A stretch of DNA of 51,962 nt from Bacteroidia bacterium (GTDB lineage Bacteria > Bacteroidota > Bacteroidia > Bacteroidales > Azobacteroidaceae). This document shows, piece after piece, positions 33,367 to 41,091 of the stretch. Positions within the stretch are counted from its first letter, which is position 1. Each line of letters begins with the position of its first letter. The translations under genes were made by a program, and so were the position numbers. Under the pieces are notes generated by a model. That model worked only from the letters and a program-made list of their open reading frames with translations, was not told the DNA's origin and made no database searches. The stretch covers positions 1 to 51,962 of the forward strand of contig BNTV01000019.1 of assembly GCA_025996865.1 (NCBI GenBank), read 5' to 3'.

Positions 33367-34299
33367 ATGAAATATACAGAAAACGCAATAAATATATTAA
33401 CTGTCCGCACTTTTGAAAAAAAAGGTCCTGCGTGGATAAATAACAATCTAAAAGGTAACGAATCTGTCGCTATGCTCTGCCGTCTTTTAGAAACACACGA
33501 ATATGAATTCAACAAAAAACGCGATAAAATTGAAGATGCTATCGCAAAATTAGGTGATACGATTGATGGTTTTGTGGCTTTGGGCGATGCTTATTTCCCC
33601 GAATTTAGAGGCAACATAAAAGCGGCAGATAAACCGTTTGCGTTGTTTTACAAAGGCAATATTGATTTATTAAAAAAAACGAATCCGAATATTGCTGTTA
33701 TTGGTGTGTTGAATCCTGACGAGAAAATAGAATTATCCGAAAAAATGGTAACTGTAGAAATTCTCAAACATGGTGCTACTATCGTCAGTGGTTTAGCGTT
33801 GGGTTGTGATTCAATCGCACACAAAACTGCATTAGAAAACAACGGAAAAACAGTTGCAATTTTGCCAAGTGCGCTCAATAAAGTTATTCCGAAAGAAAAT
33901 ATTGCATTAGCCGGCGAAATTATTGCAAAGGGCGGACTTCTGATTAGTGAATATTATGACGATCCCAAAAGCAAAAACGATATGGTAAGCAGGTTTGTGG
34001 TGCGCGATAGATTACAAGCGCTGTTTTCCGATGCAGTTCTTATGGCGGCAAGTTATGCTCCAAATAATTTGGGAAACGATTGTGGATCGCGGCACGCAAT
34101 GGGTAAAGCAAAAGAATATGGAATTAAAAGAGCTGTAATCTATAACGAAGCAAAACACGCACATAATCCAATGTTCGACCTCAACAGACAATTTCTAAAA
34201 GAAGACAGCACTATAATTAGAATTGATTCTGAAAATATGGCAGAAACAATAAATAAACTATTGCCACAAAAACAAACACAAACTGATTTATTTGGTTAG
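33367..34299 (+). CDS. DprA/Smf-like (SLOG-fold) protein
   Basis: A 310-residue DprA-like protein. The Rossmann/SLOG core is at about 110-285: NIAVIGVLNPDEKIELSEKM, GATIVSGLALGCDSIAHKTA (the hallmark GGA..SGLA.G.D..AH motif), TVAILPSALNKVIPKENIAL, GLLISEYYDDPKSKNDMVSR. Classical DprA loads RecA onto single-stranded DNA in transformation and has a winged-helix C-terminus; that end is short here. Many SLOG proteins in accessory regions are proposed nucleotide sensors. The order HAD-PRTase-DprA with 3- and 31-base gaps suggests a dedicated nucleotide-processing or defence cassette. Confidence 0.82.
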   Translation: MKYTENAINILTVRTFEKKGPAWINNNLKGNESVAMLCRLLETHEYEFNKKRDKIEDAIAKLGDTIDGFVALGDAYFPEFRGNIKAADKPFALFYKGNIDLLKKTNPNIAVIGVLNPDEKIELSEKMVTVEILKHGATIVSGLALGCDSIAHKTALENNGKTVAILPSALNKVIPKENIALAGEIIAKGGLLISEYYDDPKSKNDMVSRFVVRDRLQALFSDAVLMAASYAPNNLGNDCGSRHAMGKAKEYGIKRAVIYNEAKHAHNPMFDLNRQFLKEDSTIIRIDSENMAETINKLLPQKQTQTDLFG

Positions 34300-34460
34300 C
34301 AAATATTTTTCGACAGACAATTCATTCTATGGTCATCCGTCGCATAGTTCACACCGGAGTCACAGTTCGCACTATTCGGGCAGATAAAAAGCGATGGGGT
34401 GGTAAATTGTGCAGCCAGCACATCGCTGTAATTTCTAATTTTGTGGTCGTTTGCCTGCAT
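34296..34460 (-). pseudogene. Truncated HigA-like antitoxin remnant
   Basis: A 54-codon ORF with a strong Shine-Dalgarno (AAGGAGG, 34468-34474). It begins MQANDHKIRNYSDVLAAQ, resembling the N-terminus of XRE antitoxins of Bacteroidota HigBA systems (IRNYSDVLDAKFG). It then diverges into unrelated sequence (CPNSANCDSGVN) and stops inside the end of the DprA-like gene. No toxin gene remains nearby. I read it as a truncated remnant, though a functional small protein cannot be excluded. Confidence 0.4.
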
Positions 34461-34681
34461 AATATGCCTCCTTTATTTTAATTGCAATGAATCTTTCAAA
34501 ATAATTGCCATATGTTGTTATTATTCGTTTCACGGTGCAAAGACATAATTAATTGTACAATTATGCAACTTTTGTTTTGTTTTTCCACCTCTCGCGCGGA
34601 TTTCCAAAATCCGTGCGTTACAACTACCCCACCAATAAACATCATGTTTATTGACGTTTTTTTAGGTTGTAAGTTATTTTA
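34461..34681. other. Intergenic region with palindrome and hairpin, no gene
   Basis: It contains a perfect 14-bp palindrome TAATTGTACAATTA (34550-34563), an operator-like site beside a TCTTTGCAC box reading leftward, which may have driven the broken antitoxin. It also contains an inverted repeat (CGGATTT...AAATCCG, about 34600-34617). A 67-codon ORF at 34512-34715 has no recognisable features and is not called. Confidence 0.45.
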
Positions 34682-34718
34682 TTTTGCTATATCTCATAAA
34701 AAATTAGACTTATAGCAT
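34682..34718. repeat. Degenerate flanking repeat, left copy
   Basis: TTTTGCTATA, an 18-nt variable spacer, then TTATAGCAT. The same pattern with the same spacing occurs at 36295-36331 on the other side of the ATPase gene. The ends GCTATA/TATAGC are inverted, so it can also form a hairpin. Confidence 0.55.
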
Positions 34719-34734
34719 ATTATAAGCATATTTT

Positions 34735-36150
34735 TCACAGAAACAACTCATTCATACTAACTTCAGACTGTATATTTCCACTGTACGAATTTTTCGTTAT
34801 GCCATAAGTAGAAACAATGGTGGTATGCACTGCCTTGCGCGTTTTTGTTTCGTCTTTGAATATCTGCTTTTTGTGGCGCAAATCCATATCCATTTCTTTG
34901 GTTATCAATAATTTATCATTGTAGAATTTCATTTCGCAAAGATTGATAACCTTGTCGTTGCGGTCAATCACAAGGTCAACCTGTACACCGTCTTCGGCGG
35001 TTTTGCTTCGCCAAACAGAACTATTGGTAAGCACGCCCGAAATTCCCAACTTTGCTTTTATTTGCGGCAAATGTGCAAGTACAACCAATTCAAAAGCAAA
35101 ACCAGACCATGCTTTATGTACTTGGTTATCAATCAAATTAGTCCACAAATTCTCGTCGTTGTTTTTTCGATTTTGAATAAAATCAAAATAAAAAAGCGTA
35201 AAAAAGTCCACCAGTTGATAGATACTTTCACGGTTGGTTTTGCCAAAAGCGTGATATTTTCTGATAAACCCACACTGTTCCAATTCTTCGAGCATTCGGG
35301 TTGTGCCGCCGCCATTAAGTATTTTCGCACTGTTAATCAAGTCTTTACGATTCATTCCTTTGTTTTTTTTGCCAAGTGTTTCCACTATTTTTATGTAATT
35401 TTCCGAATTTTTAAACAACGAGGCATAGAGATTTGAAAATTCGTCGCTGAGAATTGCATTTTTTGCAAAAAACAGCATATCAATGTTTTGCGTAATACTA
35501 TATTGCTTTTTAACCAAATTCAAATAAAAGGGAATACCGCCCAAAATCATATAATATTCAAGGATTTCATGCCTTTCGGCTTCGATATTGCTTTCTCGAA
35601 AAAAACTTTCACACTCGGCAAGCGTAAACGGTTCCAACAGAAATTTTTGCGTAACTCGATTGTGCAATCCGCCGTGATTTTTCAGAATTTTGTTGATAAT
35701 CCACGAAGTAGCCGACCCGCACAAAATCAGCAGAATATGAGGTTGCGACGAAGCCCATGAGTTCCAAAAATGTTCCAAAGCCGCCACAAAATCCGACCGC
35801 TGCGTATCCAACCAAGGCGCTTCGTCAATAAAAACCACCTGTTTTTCGTCAGTTTTGTTAACTTCGAGCAAATGCCTCAACTGCGAGAAAGCATCGAACC
35901 AATTATCCGATTTTGGGTAGTGCATTTTCCCGTATAAATTGAGCGATTGTTGAAAATTTCGCAGTTGTTTTTTGGCATTACTGTTAGCCAAACCTGTATG
36001 ATAAAACGCGAAATCATTATTGAAAAACTCTTTGATTAAGAAGGTTTTACCGACCCTTCTACGACCATAAACCACTACAAATTCAGGCTTATTTGATGCC
36101 AACAGTGATGCCAATTCTTCTTGTTGCTGTTTTCTTCCTATAATTTTCAT
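34735..36150 (-). CDS. AAA/ARC-family ATPase with PD-(D/E)xK-like C-terminus
   Basis: A 471-residue ATPase of the archaeal-type (STAND-like) group. Walker A is GRRRVGKTFLIKEF (about 29-42) and Walker B VVFIDEAPWL. Sensor-like LLILCGSATSWI and LEPFTLAECESFF fit this family. Residues about 290-345 form a winged helix (RKYHAFGKTNRESIYQLVDF). The C-terminus (GVQVDLVIDRNDKVINLCEM then KF) is a PD-(D/E)xK nuclease-like motif. The family is abundant in Bacteroidota accessory regions, with unknown function. This copy is intact, carries leader element B and sits between degenerate repeats, unlike two broken relatives next to it. Confidence 0.82.
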   Translation of the reverse strand: MKIIGRKQQQEELASLLASNKPEFVVVYGRRRVGKTFLIKEFFNNDFAFYHTGLANSNAKKQLRNFQQSLNLYGKMHYPKSDNWFDAFSQLRHLLEVNKTDEKQVVFIDEAPWLDTQRSDFVAALEHFWNSWASSQPHILLILCGSATSWIINKILKNHGGLHNRVTQKFLLEPFTLAECESFFRESNIEAERHEILEYYMILGGIPFYLNLVKKQYSITQNIDMLFFAKNAILSDEFSNLYASLFKNSENYIKIVETLGKKNKGMNRKDLINSAKILNGGGTTRMLEELEQCGFIRKYHAFGKTNRESIYQLVDFFTLFYFDFIQNRKNNDENLWTNLIDNQVHKAWSGFAFELVVLAHLPQIKAKLGISGVLTNSSVWRSKTAEDGVQVDLVIDRNDKVINLCEMKFYNDKLLITKEMDMDLRHKKQIFKDETKTRKAVHTTIVSTYGITKNSYSGNIQSEVSMNELFL

Positions 36151-36232
36151 GTGATTAATTTATTTTTTTATGGAACCATGGAACCCACATCTAATTATGC
36201 TCTTTGGCGCAACTTTTACATACGGGTTTCAT
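36151..36232 (-). promoter_or_regulatory. Leader element B (leader peptide closed by a stop)
   Basis: A copy of the leader family upstream of the ATPase. It encodes MKPVCKSCAKEHN then stop. The outer stem AACCCGTAT/ATGTGGGTT keeps nine pairs by two G-U wobbles. The inner hairpin is TGC-GCCAAAGA-GCA, as in element A. It continues GGTTCCATGGTTCCATAAAA to the ATPase ATGAAA at 36150. Similarity to A at nucleotide level is high across the whole element. Confidence 0.75.
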
Positions 36233-36248
36233 GTGTAAATTTTTCTTG

Positions 36249-36256
36249 CAAAAATA
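36249..36256 (-). promoter_or_regulatory. -7 promoter box for leader B / ATPase
   Basis: Minus-strand TATTTTTG fits TAnnTTTG, 17 bases before the leader ATG. An 11-bp inverted repeat (TATAGCAAAAT at 36271-36281 with ATTTTGCTATA at 36294-36304) sits just upstream and could be an operator. Confidence 0.55.
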
Positions 36257-36294
36257 CAAGAAATAATAGATATAGCAAAATAAAAACTGCTATA

Positions 36295-36331
36295 TTTTGC
36301 TATAAGTCGAAATAAAAATGAGTTATAGCAT
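36295..36331. repeat. Degenerate flanking repeat, right copy
   Basis: TTTTGCTATA, an 18-nt spacer and TTATAGCAT, matching the copy at 34682-34718 in the same orientation. Together they bracket the ATPase gene, leader B and its promoter. Confidence 0.55.
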
Positions 36332-36366
36332 TAAATATCTCTGTGAATATTTCTATATTATTTTAA

Positions 36367-36876
36367 AAAATATCATCAAGAAGTTTTTTTATTCCAAAAA
36401 TCAAGCAATTGTTGCAAATTATTGCCGAGTCCGTTCCGTTTATTCCGAATGTGGATAATCTGAGTAAACGCATTGAAATTCATAGAAATACCTTTATTTC
36501 GTACCTCTATTATTTGCAGGAAACGCGCCTCACAAATCATTTACACAAAGACATTTCCGGCATAAACAAACTGCAAAAACCCGACAAAGTTTATCTCGAA
36601 AATACGAATCTTGCCTACACTTTAGTGGAAAACAACACCGATATTGGCAATATGCGCGAAACATTTTTCCTTAACCAATTGTCGTATCAACATACGGGCG
36701 AATATCCGAATACGGGCGATTTTTGGGTGGATAAAAAAATGTTGTTTGAGATTGGCGGAAAAAGCAAAACGGGCAAGCAAATTCAAGGCGAAAGTAACGC
36801 CTACATTGCCGCTGATAATATTGAGTACGGTTTTGGCAAGAAAATTCCGCTTTGGCAGTTCGGGTTTTTGTATTGA
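36367..36876 (+). pseudogene. 5'-truncated ATPase fragment (DUF4143-like C-terminus)
   Basis: An open frame without a proper start. It reads IPKIKQLLQIIAESVPFIPN, then LSKRIEIHRNTFISYLYYL and a C-terminal nuclease-like region (FWVDKKMLFEIGGKSKTGKQ, ending PLWQFGFLY). This matches the C-terminal half of Bacteroidota ATP-binding proteins with DUF4143. Walker A and B are absent, and an in-frame stop (36364-36366) closes the frame upstream. It is a remnant of a gene like the neighbouring ATPase. Confidence 0.78.
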
Positions 36877-36882
36877 AGCATC

Positions 36883-37492
36883 TCATTTGTTTAATAAATT
36901 TCTTCTGTTTTCAATCCAATATTTGAAAAATGGATCATCGAACTTGAAAGTATCATCTTTAATCAGATAGCCATTTGTAATCAAGCGTTTAATACCGCTG
37001 TAAATGGTGCTTGTGGCTAACTGCAATTTGTCAAAATTTTCGTTGCCGGCTAAGGCAATCAGCACTTTCTTGTCGGTTTTGCTAATTGTGTTCCAAAGCC
37101 GCTCGTAGTCAGTGTCGTGTACGCTCAATATATTAGTAATCACTTTGTTAAACAGTCCGCTTTCGTATTCGTTTTTTTCAAGGTAAGCCCAACAATAATA
37201 GGCAAGTTGCTGCGTGTAATAGGGGTGGCAATTGGTAAATTGCAGTATTTCAGACGACAAGGATTCGTTTTCGGGAGTAACAGTCGCTAATCGTTTTTTC
37301 AGATATTCAAAAAAATCGTTGTACGGAATTTTCTCGAGTCGCATCAGGTAGCCAAAATGATAAAACGGTGATTTTTTTGTTTCAAAAATGGTTGCTGCTA
37401 TTCAGCACCTGCCTCACTTCCTGCTGTTCGTTTATTCTGTCGGTAAAATGCTTATTATCAACTATAGAACCAAATTTAAAGGGGTTTTCCAT
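36883..37492 (-). pseudogene. ATPase gene with internal deletion and frameshift
   Basis: The N-terminus of an AAA ATPase is intact from ATG 37492: MENPFKFGSIVDNKHFTDR then INEQQEVRQVLNSSNHF. It stops at 37382, where the Walker A region should follow. In another frame, from about 37378 to 36883, the C-terminal part resumes (FYHFGYLMRLEKIPYNDFF, CHPYYTQQLAYYCWAYLEK, STIYSGIKRLITNGYLI). The ATP-binding core of about 130 residues is lost. A -7 box (TACCTTTG, minus strand, 37520-37527) still precedes it. Confidence 0.8.
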
Positions 37493-37534
37493 TACTTATT
37501 TATTTTACAATATCCATTACAAAGGTACAAAATA

Positions 37535-37564
37535 TTTTCATTACGAAAAATTTCGTAATGAAAA
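37535..37564. repeat. 14-bp perfect inverted repeat, operator-like
   Basis: TTTTCATTACGAAA (37535-37548) and its exact complement (37551-37564) are separated by AA. It lies between the broken ATPase promoter (leftward) and the GHL10 promoter (rightward), which suits a regulator-binding site or a rare bidirectional element. Confidence 0.7.
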
Positions 37565-37567
37565 GTT

Positions 37568-37614
37568 GCGCCCGTGGATAATCATCGTCTTTGTGATTAT
37601 CTTTCGGGTGGCGC
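37568..37614. repeat. Imperfect hairpin
   Basis: GCGCC (37568-37572) pairs with GGCGC (37610-37614), and GATAATCA (37577-37584) with TGATTATC (37594-37601). It sits directly after the 14-bp inverted repeat and 28 bases before a -7 box. No coding frame is seen. Confidence 0.6.
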
Positions 37615-37641
37615 CTATTTGGCTGTTGGCATATTATTTAT

Positions 37642-37649
37642 TACCTTTG
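37642..37649 (+). promoter_or_regulatory. -7 promoter box for the GHL10 gene
   Basis: TACCTTTG matches TAnnTTTG, 29 bases before ATG 37678. Confidence 0.65.
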
Positions 37650-37677
37650 CCAAACATTAATAGTTATGTTATACAAC

Positions 37678-39195
37678 ATGAAACGTTACTTATTGATTAT
37701 TTATGCTCTCATTTTAGTTCCCATTTCTATTTTTTCCCAAAATGTGCCGAAACGGGAATTTCGCGGCGCTTGGATACAAGTCATCAACCAAAACCAATAT
37801 GCCGCCATGTCTCCAACCGAGATGAAGCGGTATTTCGTACAAATGCTTGACAATCTGCAAGCTTATCATATCAACGCGCTTATTTTTCAGGTGCGTCCTG
37901 CCGCCGATGCTTTTTATTATTCCACCATCGAACCTTGGAGCCGCTATCTAACCGGAACTCAGGGAGAAGCTCCTTCGGGAAATTTCGACCCGATGGAATT
38001 TCTCATTGAAGAAACCCACAAACGGAATATGGAATTTCACGCCTGGCTAAATCCTTATCGGGTAACGACTTCCGAACGCGACGTTTTATGTCCCGAACAT
38101 ATTTACTACCGGCATCCCGAACGGTTTATCCAATACGGAAAACAAATTTATTTCGACCCGGGAATACCGGAAAATAAGAAATACATCTGTTCCGTAATCA
38201 GAGACATCGTGGGCCGTTATGATGTGGACGCCATTCACATGGATGACTATTTTTATCCGTATCCTATTTCAGGAGAGCCGTTTAGGGATGAAAACAGTTT
38301 CAACCGGTATGCGTATGCACAAGGATTCAAGCAAAATCAATTGGGCGACTGGCGACGGAATAATGTGAACAGGTTAATCGAAGAAATCAAACAAACCATT
38401 GTTTTGACCAAACCTTGGGTGCGCTTCGGCCTTAGTCCTTTCGGCATTTACCGGAACAAAAAAAGTACGCCGGACGGTTCGGGCAGCAATACCAACGGTT
38501 TGCAAAATTATGACGACCTTTATGCCGATGTTTTACTTTGGACGCAAAAAGGTTGGGTGGACTATATTATTCCCCAGATTTATTGGGAAATAGGACATCC
38601 GGCTGCCGATTACGACACCTTAATCCGTTGGTGGAGTAAACAGAAAATAAATTCACAACTGTATATCGGTCAGGATGTTAATCGCACCGTCAAAACACCT
38701 GACCAGGTTTACTCGTGGAAGAATCAGCTGCCTGCCAAGATGAAACCGGCAAGGACGCTCCCCGGAATCGACGGAAACTGTTGGTGGTCGGGTTACAGCT
38801 TAATCGGAAATACGCAAGGGATAGCCGATAGTTTGGGAAACAATTATCAAAAACATCCGGCACTGATTCCGGCTTATATTCACCAGCACAAGAAAGCGCC
38901 GAAAGATGTGAAAAAGTTAAAAGCGGAATGGACACCGTCCGGTTACATCCTGCATTGGAAACAAAACGGAAATCCTGTAAATCCCGAAAAGGCGCAGTAC
39001 TACGTTATTTACCGGTTCGAAAACAAAGAGAAAACCGATTTGACGAATCCTTCAAAAATCGTTTGCGTCACACGGAGTACTTCTTATTTATTGCCTTATA
39101 ACAAGGGGAAAATGGAATACAAATATGTTGTTACTTCGGTTGACCGGTTTCATAATGAAACTAAGAAAGGGAAATCGAAGAAAGTGAAGTTATAA
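37678..39195 (+). CDS. GHL10-family glycosyl hydrolase-like secreted protein
   Basis: A 505-residue exported protein with a signal peptide (YLLIIYALILVPISIFSQ). The GHL10 (family 10-like, formerly DUF187) TIM barrel begins at REFRGAWIQVINQNQY. It contains FQVRPAADAFYYS, FHAWLNPYRVTTSE, VDAIHMDDYFYPYP and PWVRFGLSPFGIYRN, with acidic residues in the substrate cleft. It ends in a fibronectin type III-like domain (about 405-505). Members act on peptidoglycan or other glycans; the substrate is not determinable here. The start MKRYLL (37678) is preferred to an in-frame ATG four codons upstream. Confidence 0.87.
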   Translation: MKRYLLIIYALILVPISIFSQNVPKREFRGAWIQVINQNQYAAMSPTEMKRYFVQMLDNLQAYHINALIFQVRPAADAFYYSTIEPWSRYLTGTQGEAPSGNFDPMEFLIEETHKRNMEFHAWLNPYRVTTSERDVLCPEHIYYRHPERFIQYGKQIYFDPGIPENKKYICSVIRDIVGRYDVDAIHMDDYFYPYPISGEPFRDENSFNRYAYAQGFKQNQLGDWRRNNVNRLIEEIKQTIVLTKPWVRFGLSPFGIYRNKKSTPDGSGSNTNGLQNYDDLYADVLLWTQKGWVDYIIPQIYWEIGHPAADYDTLIRWWSKQKINSQLYIGQDVNRTVKTPDQVYSWKNQLPAKMKPARTLPGIDGNCWWSGYSLIGNTQGIADSLGNNYQKHPALIPAYIHQHKKAPKDVKKLKAEWTPSGYILHWKQNGNPVNPEKAQYYVIYRFENKEKTDLTNPSKIVCVTRSTSYLLPYNKGKMEYKYVVTSVDRFHNETKKGKSKKVKL

Positions 39196-39211
39196 TTACG
39201 AGATACTTATT

Positions 39212-39679
39212 TTATTTGATAACTAATTTCTCTAAATACACAGCATCAACTTCATCAAACGTATCTAATTGATTACTATCAATATCCAGTACCCCAATAA
39301 TCTGATTTTCATGAAACAACGGAACAACAATCTCCGATTTTGATTCACTGCTGCAAGCAATGTGTCCCGGAAATTGTTCGACATCCGGAACAATAATTGT
39401 ACGCCGTTCTTTCCAAGCCGTTCCGCAAACGCCTTTCCCAAATGCAATGCGGGTACAAGCTACCGGACCTTGAAAAGGGCCTAATACCAATTCGCCTTCT
39501 TTTACCAAATAAAATCCAACCCAAAAGAAATCAAATGCCGATTTCAAGACGGCAGCTATATTGGCTAAATTGGCGATGAAATCGGTTTCCGGCTCTATCA
39601 AAGCTTTTATTTGTGGCAACAGATTTTCATATTGTGCGACTTTTGATGCATTTTTTAAGACAGTAATGTTTTCTCCCAT
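39212..39679 (-). CDS. msrC: Free methionine-(R)-sulfoxide reductase (GAF domain)
   Basis: A 155-residue single-GAF-domain protein. FFWVGFYLVKEGELVLGPFQ and GPVACTRIAFGKGVCGTAWK, followed by GHIACSSESKSEIVVPLF, hold the three conserved cysteines of fRMsr enzymes. It reduces free Met-R-sulfoxide, with electrons from thioredoxin, in the cytoplasm. Length and motif order are standard. It converges on the GHL10 gene with a 16-base gap. Confidence 0.88.
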   Translation of the reverse strand: MGENITVLKNASKVAQYENLLPQIKALIEPETDFIANLANIAAVLKSAFDFFWVGFYLVKEGELVLGPFQGPVACTRIAFGKGVCGTAWKERRTIIVPDVEQFPGHIACSSESKSEIVVPLFHENQIIGVLDIDSNQLDTFDEVDAVYLEKLVIK

Positions 39680-39711
39680 AGCCTAATTATTTTATTCCCA
39701 TAAATCCGGAT

Positions 39712-40077
39712 TTACGCGCCAAACAAATCGGAATGTGTGCCTGTATCTGTTAATAATAACGTCAATTCGTTATCGTTTTGCAGCCAAACCAATAACCAAT
39801 CAGATTGAATATGACATTCCATAACCATTTCATTGGCTTTTTTTTTATATCCTTTCAACGGGTGAGGCGAGTAGATAGAAGGTAATATGCCTTTTTTTGA
39901 AAGAATTTTAATTACAGTTTCCAATAAACTCAAATCCAAATCACGTTTATAACATAGATTAACGCTTTTCTTAAACTTATTGGTATAATCAACAAGGTAT
40001 AATTCATTTTCACTTTCTTCTGAAAATGAATTAAAAAAATCTTTTGGCGTTTTGCGTTTTGGTTTATCTCCATCCAT
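39712..40077 (-). CDS. YafQ-family mRNA interferase toxin
   Basis: A 121-residue RelE/YafQ-type toxin with an extended N-terminus. The core at about 30-118 contains KFKKSVNLCYKRDLDLSLLE, LPSIYSPHPLKGYKKKANEM, ECHIQSDWLLVWLQNDNELT and the terminal TGTHSDLFGA, where the conserved histidines and acidic residues of the YafQ active site sit. It should cleave mRNA at the ribosome. The small antitoxin gene lies 1 base upstream (stop 40079) and shares its promoter. Confidence 0.82.
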   Translation of the reverse strand: MDGDKPKRKTPKDFFNSFSEESENELYLVDYTNKFKKSVNLCYKRDLDLSLLETVIKILSKKGILPSIYSPHPLKGYKKKANEMVMECHIQSDWLLVWLQNDNELTLLLTDTGTHSDLFGA

Positions 40078-40078
40078 A

Positions 40079-40264
40079 TTATTTTCTTCCTTTCGGAGTA
40101 ATCAATCTATGAACTCTCCCTTTCTCAATATCTTCAAAAGCAAGCTCCAATCCTGTTTTTTTTATTTTCTTTTCAGTCGTAAAAAAACCCATAGATAAAA
40201 TATATTTCAACGTTTTTTGTGCTTGTTCACTATTTGCATCGTAATTTAAAGTAACTGTTGCCAT
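40079..40264 (-). CDS. Antitoxin of the YafQ-type pair
   Basis: A 61-residue protein (MATVTLNYDANSEQAQKTLK, YILSMGFFTTEKKIKKT). It is encoded directly before the YafQ-type toxin, in the usual antitoxin-first order. It has a short beta-strand and a helical segment, without a clear DinJ ribbon-helix-helix, so the assignment rests on position. An ATG two codons upstream (40270) is an alternative start. Confidence 0.7.
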   Translation of the reverse strand: MATVTLNYDANSEQAQKTLKYILSMGFFTTEKKIKKTGLELAFEDIEKGRVHRLITPKGRK

Positions 40265-40290
40265 AACCACTCCGTTTTACAATTATTTCA

Positions 40291-40298
40291 CAAAGGTA
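40291..40298 (-). promoter_or_regulatory. -7 promoter box for the YafQ-type pair
   Basis: Minus-strand TACCTTTG matches TAnnTTTG, 27 bases before the antitoxin start. Confidence 0.6.
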
Positions 40299-40405
40299 CG
40301 ATTATTCTGTGTATAATACAAATCCATTTCCTCGTATTCATGGCCGGAATTTTTATTTGCTTCACTGATTATTCATGAGGCTGTTTCATTAAATGGTTTG
40401 CCCTG

Positions 40406-41017
40406 TTATTTCCTCCCAAAATCCGCCGGTATCTCCCCCCAATTTTTAGTATTCCATTTCAAAACCGGATTAACATACGTATTGTTTTGCAGCCAGGTTT
40501 CCGCCCTGTGAATCAACTCAAAAACCGGCTTGTTTTCCTTGACGGGCTGCAATTTGGTTTTGCATTTTTTCTGTTTAACCCATAACATTCCGTTCTCACT
40601 GTCGGAATAAACCGGAATACTCAGATTTTGTTTTTTCAGTAAAGCCAAACCGTGAACAATAGCCAAAAATTCCCCGATATTGTTGGTCGCTTGCTCAAAA
40701 GGCCCTACGTAAAAAATAACTTCGCCCGTACCGGTATTGACGCCCCGGTATTCCATTTTTCCCGGATTGCCCGAACAGGCGGCATCCACCGAAAGGCTTT
40801 CTTTAATAATTTGTTCGGAACCAGGCAACGCTTCTTTTCGTGTTTGAAAATATTTGGAAGGTTTGGAATGAAACGCCTCAACAGCTTCTTCTTCAGTGGT
40901 GAATGATTTATAAAGCGCTCCTTCAAATCCGTCGATTTGTTTCTTACTTTCGTCCCATGTGTCGTAAACACCGGGATTGAGTCCTTTCCAAACTACATAA
41001 TATTTTTTTTTCGACAT
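40406..41017 (-). CDS. rnhA: Ribonuclease H with N-terminal viroplasmin domain
   Basis: A 203-residue protein. Residues 1-60 form the viroplasmin-type RNA-DNA hybrid-binding domain (YYVVWKGLNPGVYDTWDESK, GFEGALYKSFTTEEEAVEAF). From about 75 comes RNase HI: SVDAACSGNPGKMEYRG (first Asp), NNIGEFLAIVHGLALL (Glu) and PVYSDSENGMLWVKQKK (Asp). It degrades RNA in RNA-DNA hybrids. This architecture is common in Bacteroidota. Confidence 0.9.
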   Translation of the reverse strand: MSKKKYYVVWKGLNPGVYDTWDESKKQIDGFEGALYKSFTTEEEAVEAFHSKPSKYFQTRKEALPGSEQIIKESLSVDAACSGNPGKMEYRGVNTGTGEVIFYVGPFEQATNNIGEFLAIVHGLALLKKQNLSIPVYSDSENGMLWVKQKKCKTKLQPVKENKPVFELIHRAETWLQNNTYVNPVLKWNTKNWGEIPADFGRK

Positions 41018-41058
41018 ATTTTTTACCCTTTTAAAAGATAAAGGTACGAAAAATTTCT

Positions 41059-41066
41059 TAATTTTG
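41059..41066 (+). promoter_or_regulatory. -7 promoter box for aroK
   Basis: TAATTTTG fits TAnnTTTG, 25 bases before the aroK ATG. A near-match on the other strand (TACCTTTA) may serve the RNase H gene. Confidence 0.55.
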
Positions 41067-41091
41067 TATCGGCTTTTAAATACGTACTTAA

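Noticed and set aside
34512..34715. 67-codon ORF in the gap after the DprA-like gene
   Set aside because: Its composition is cysteine- and phenylalanine-rich without domain features, and it overlaps palindromes and the left flanking repeat.
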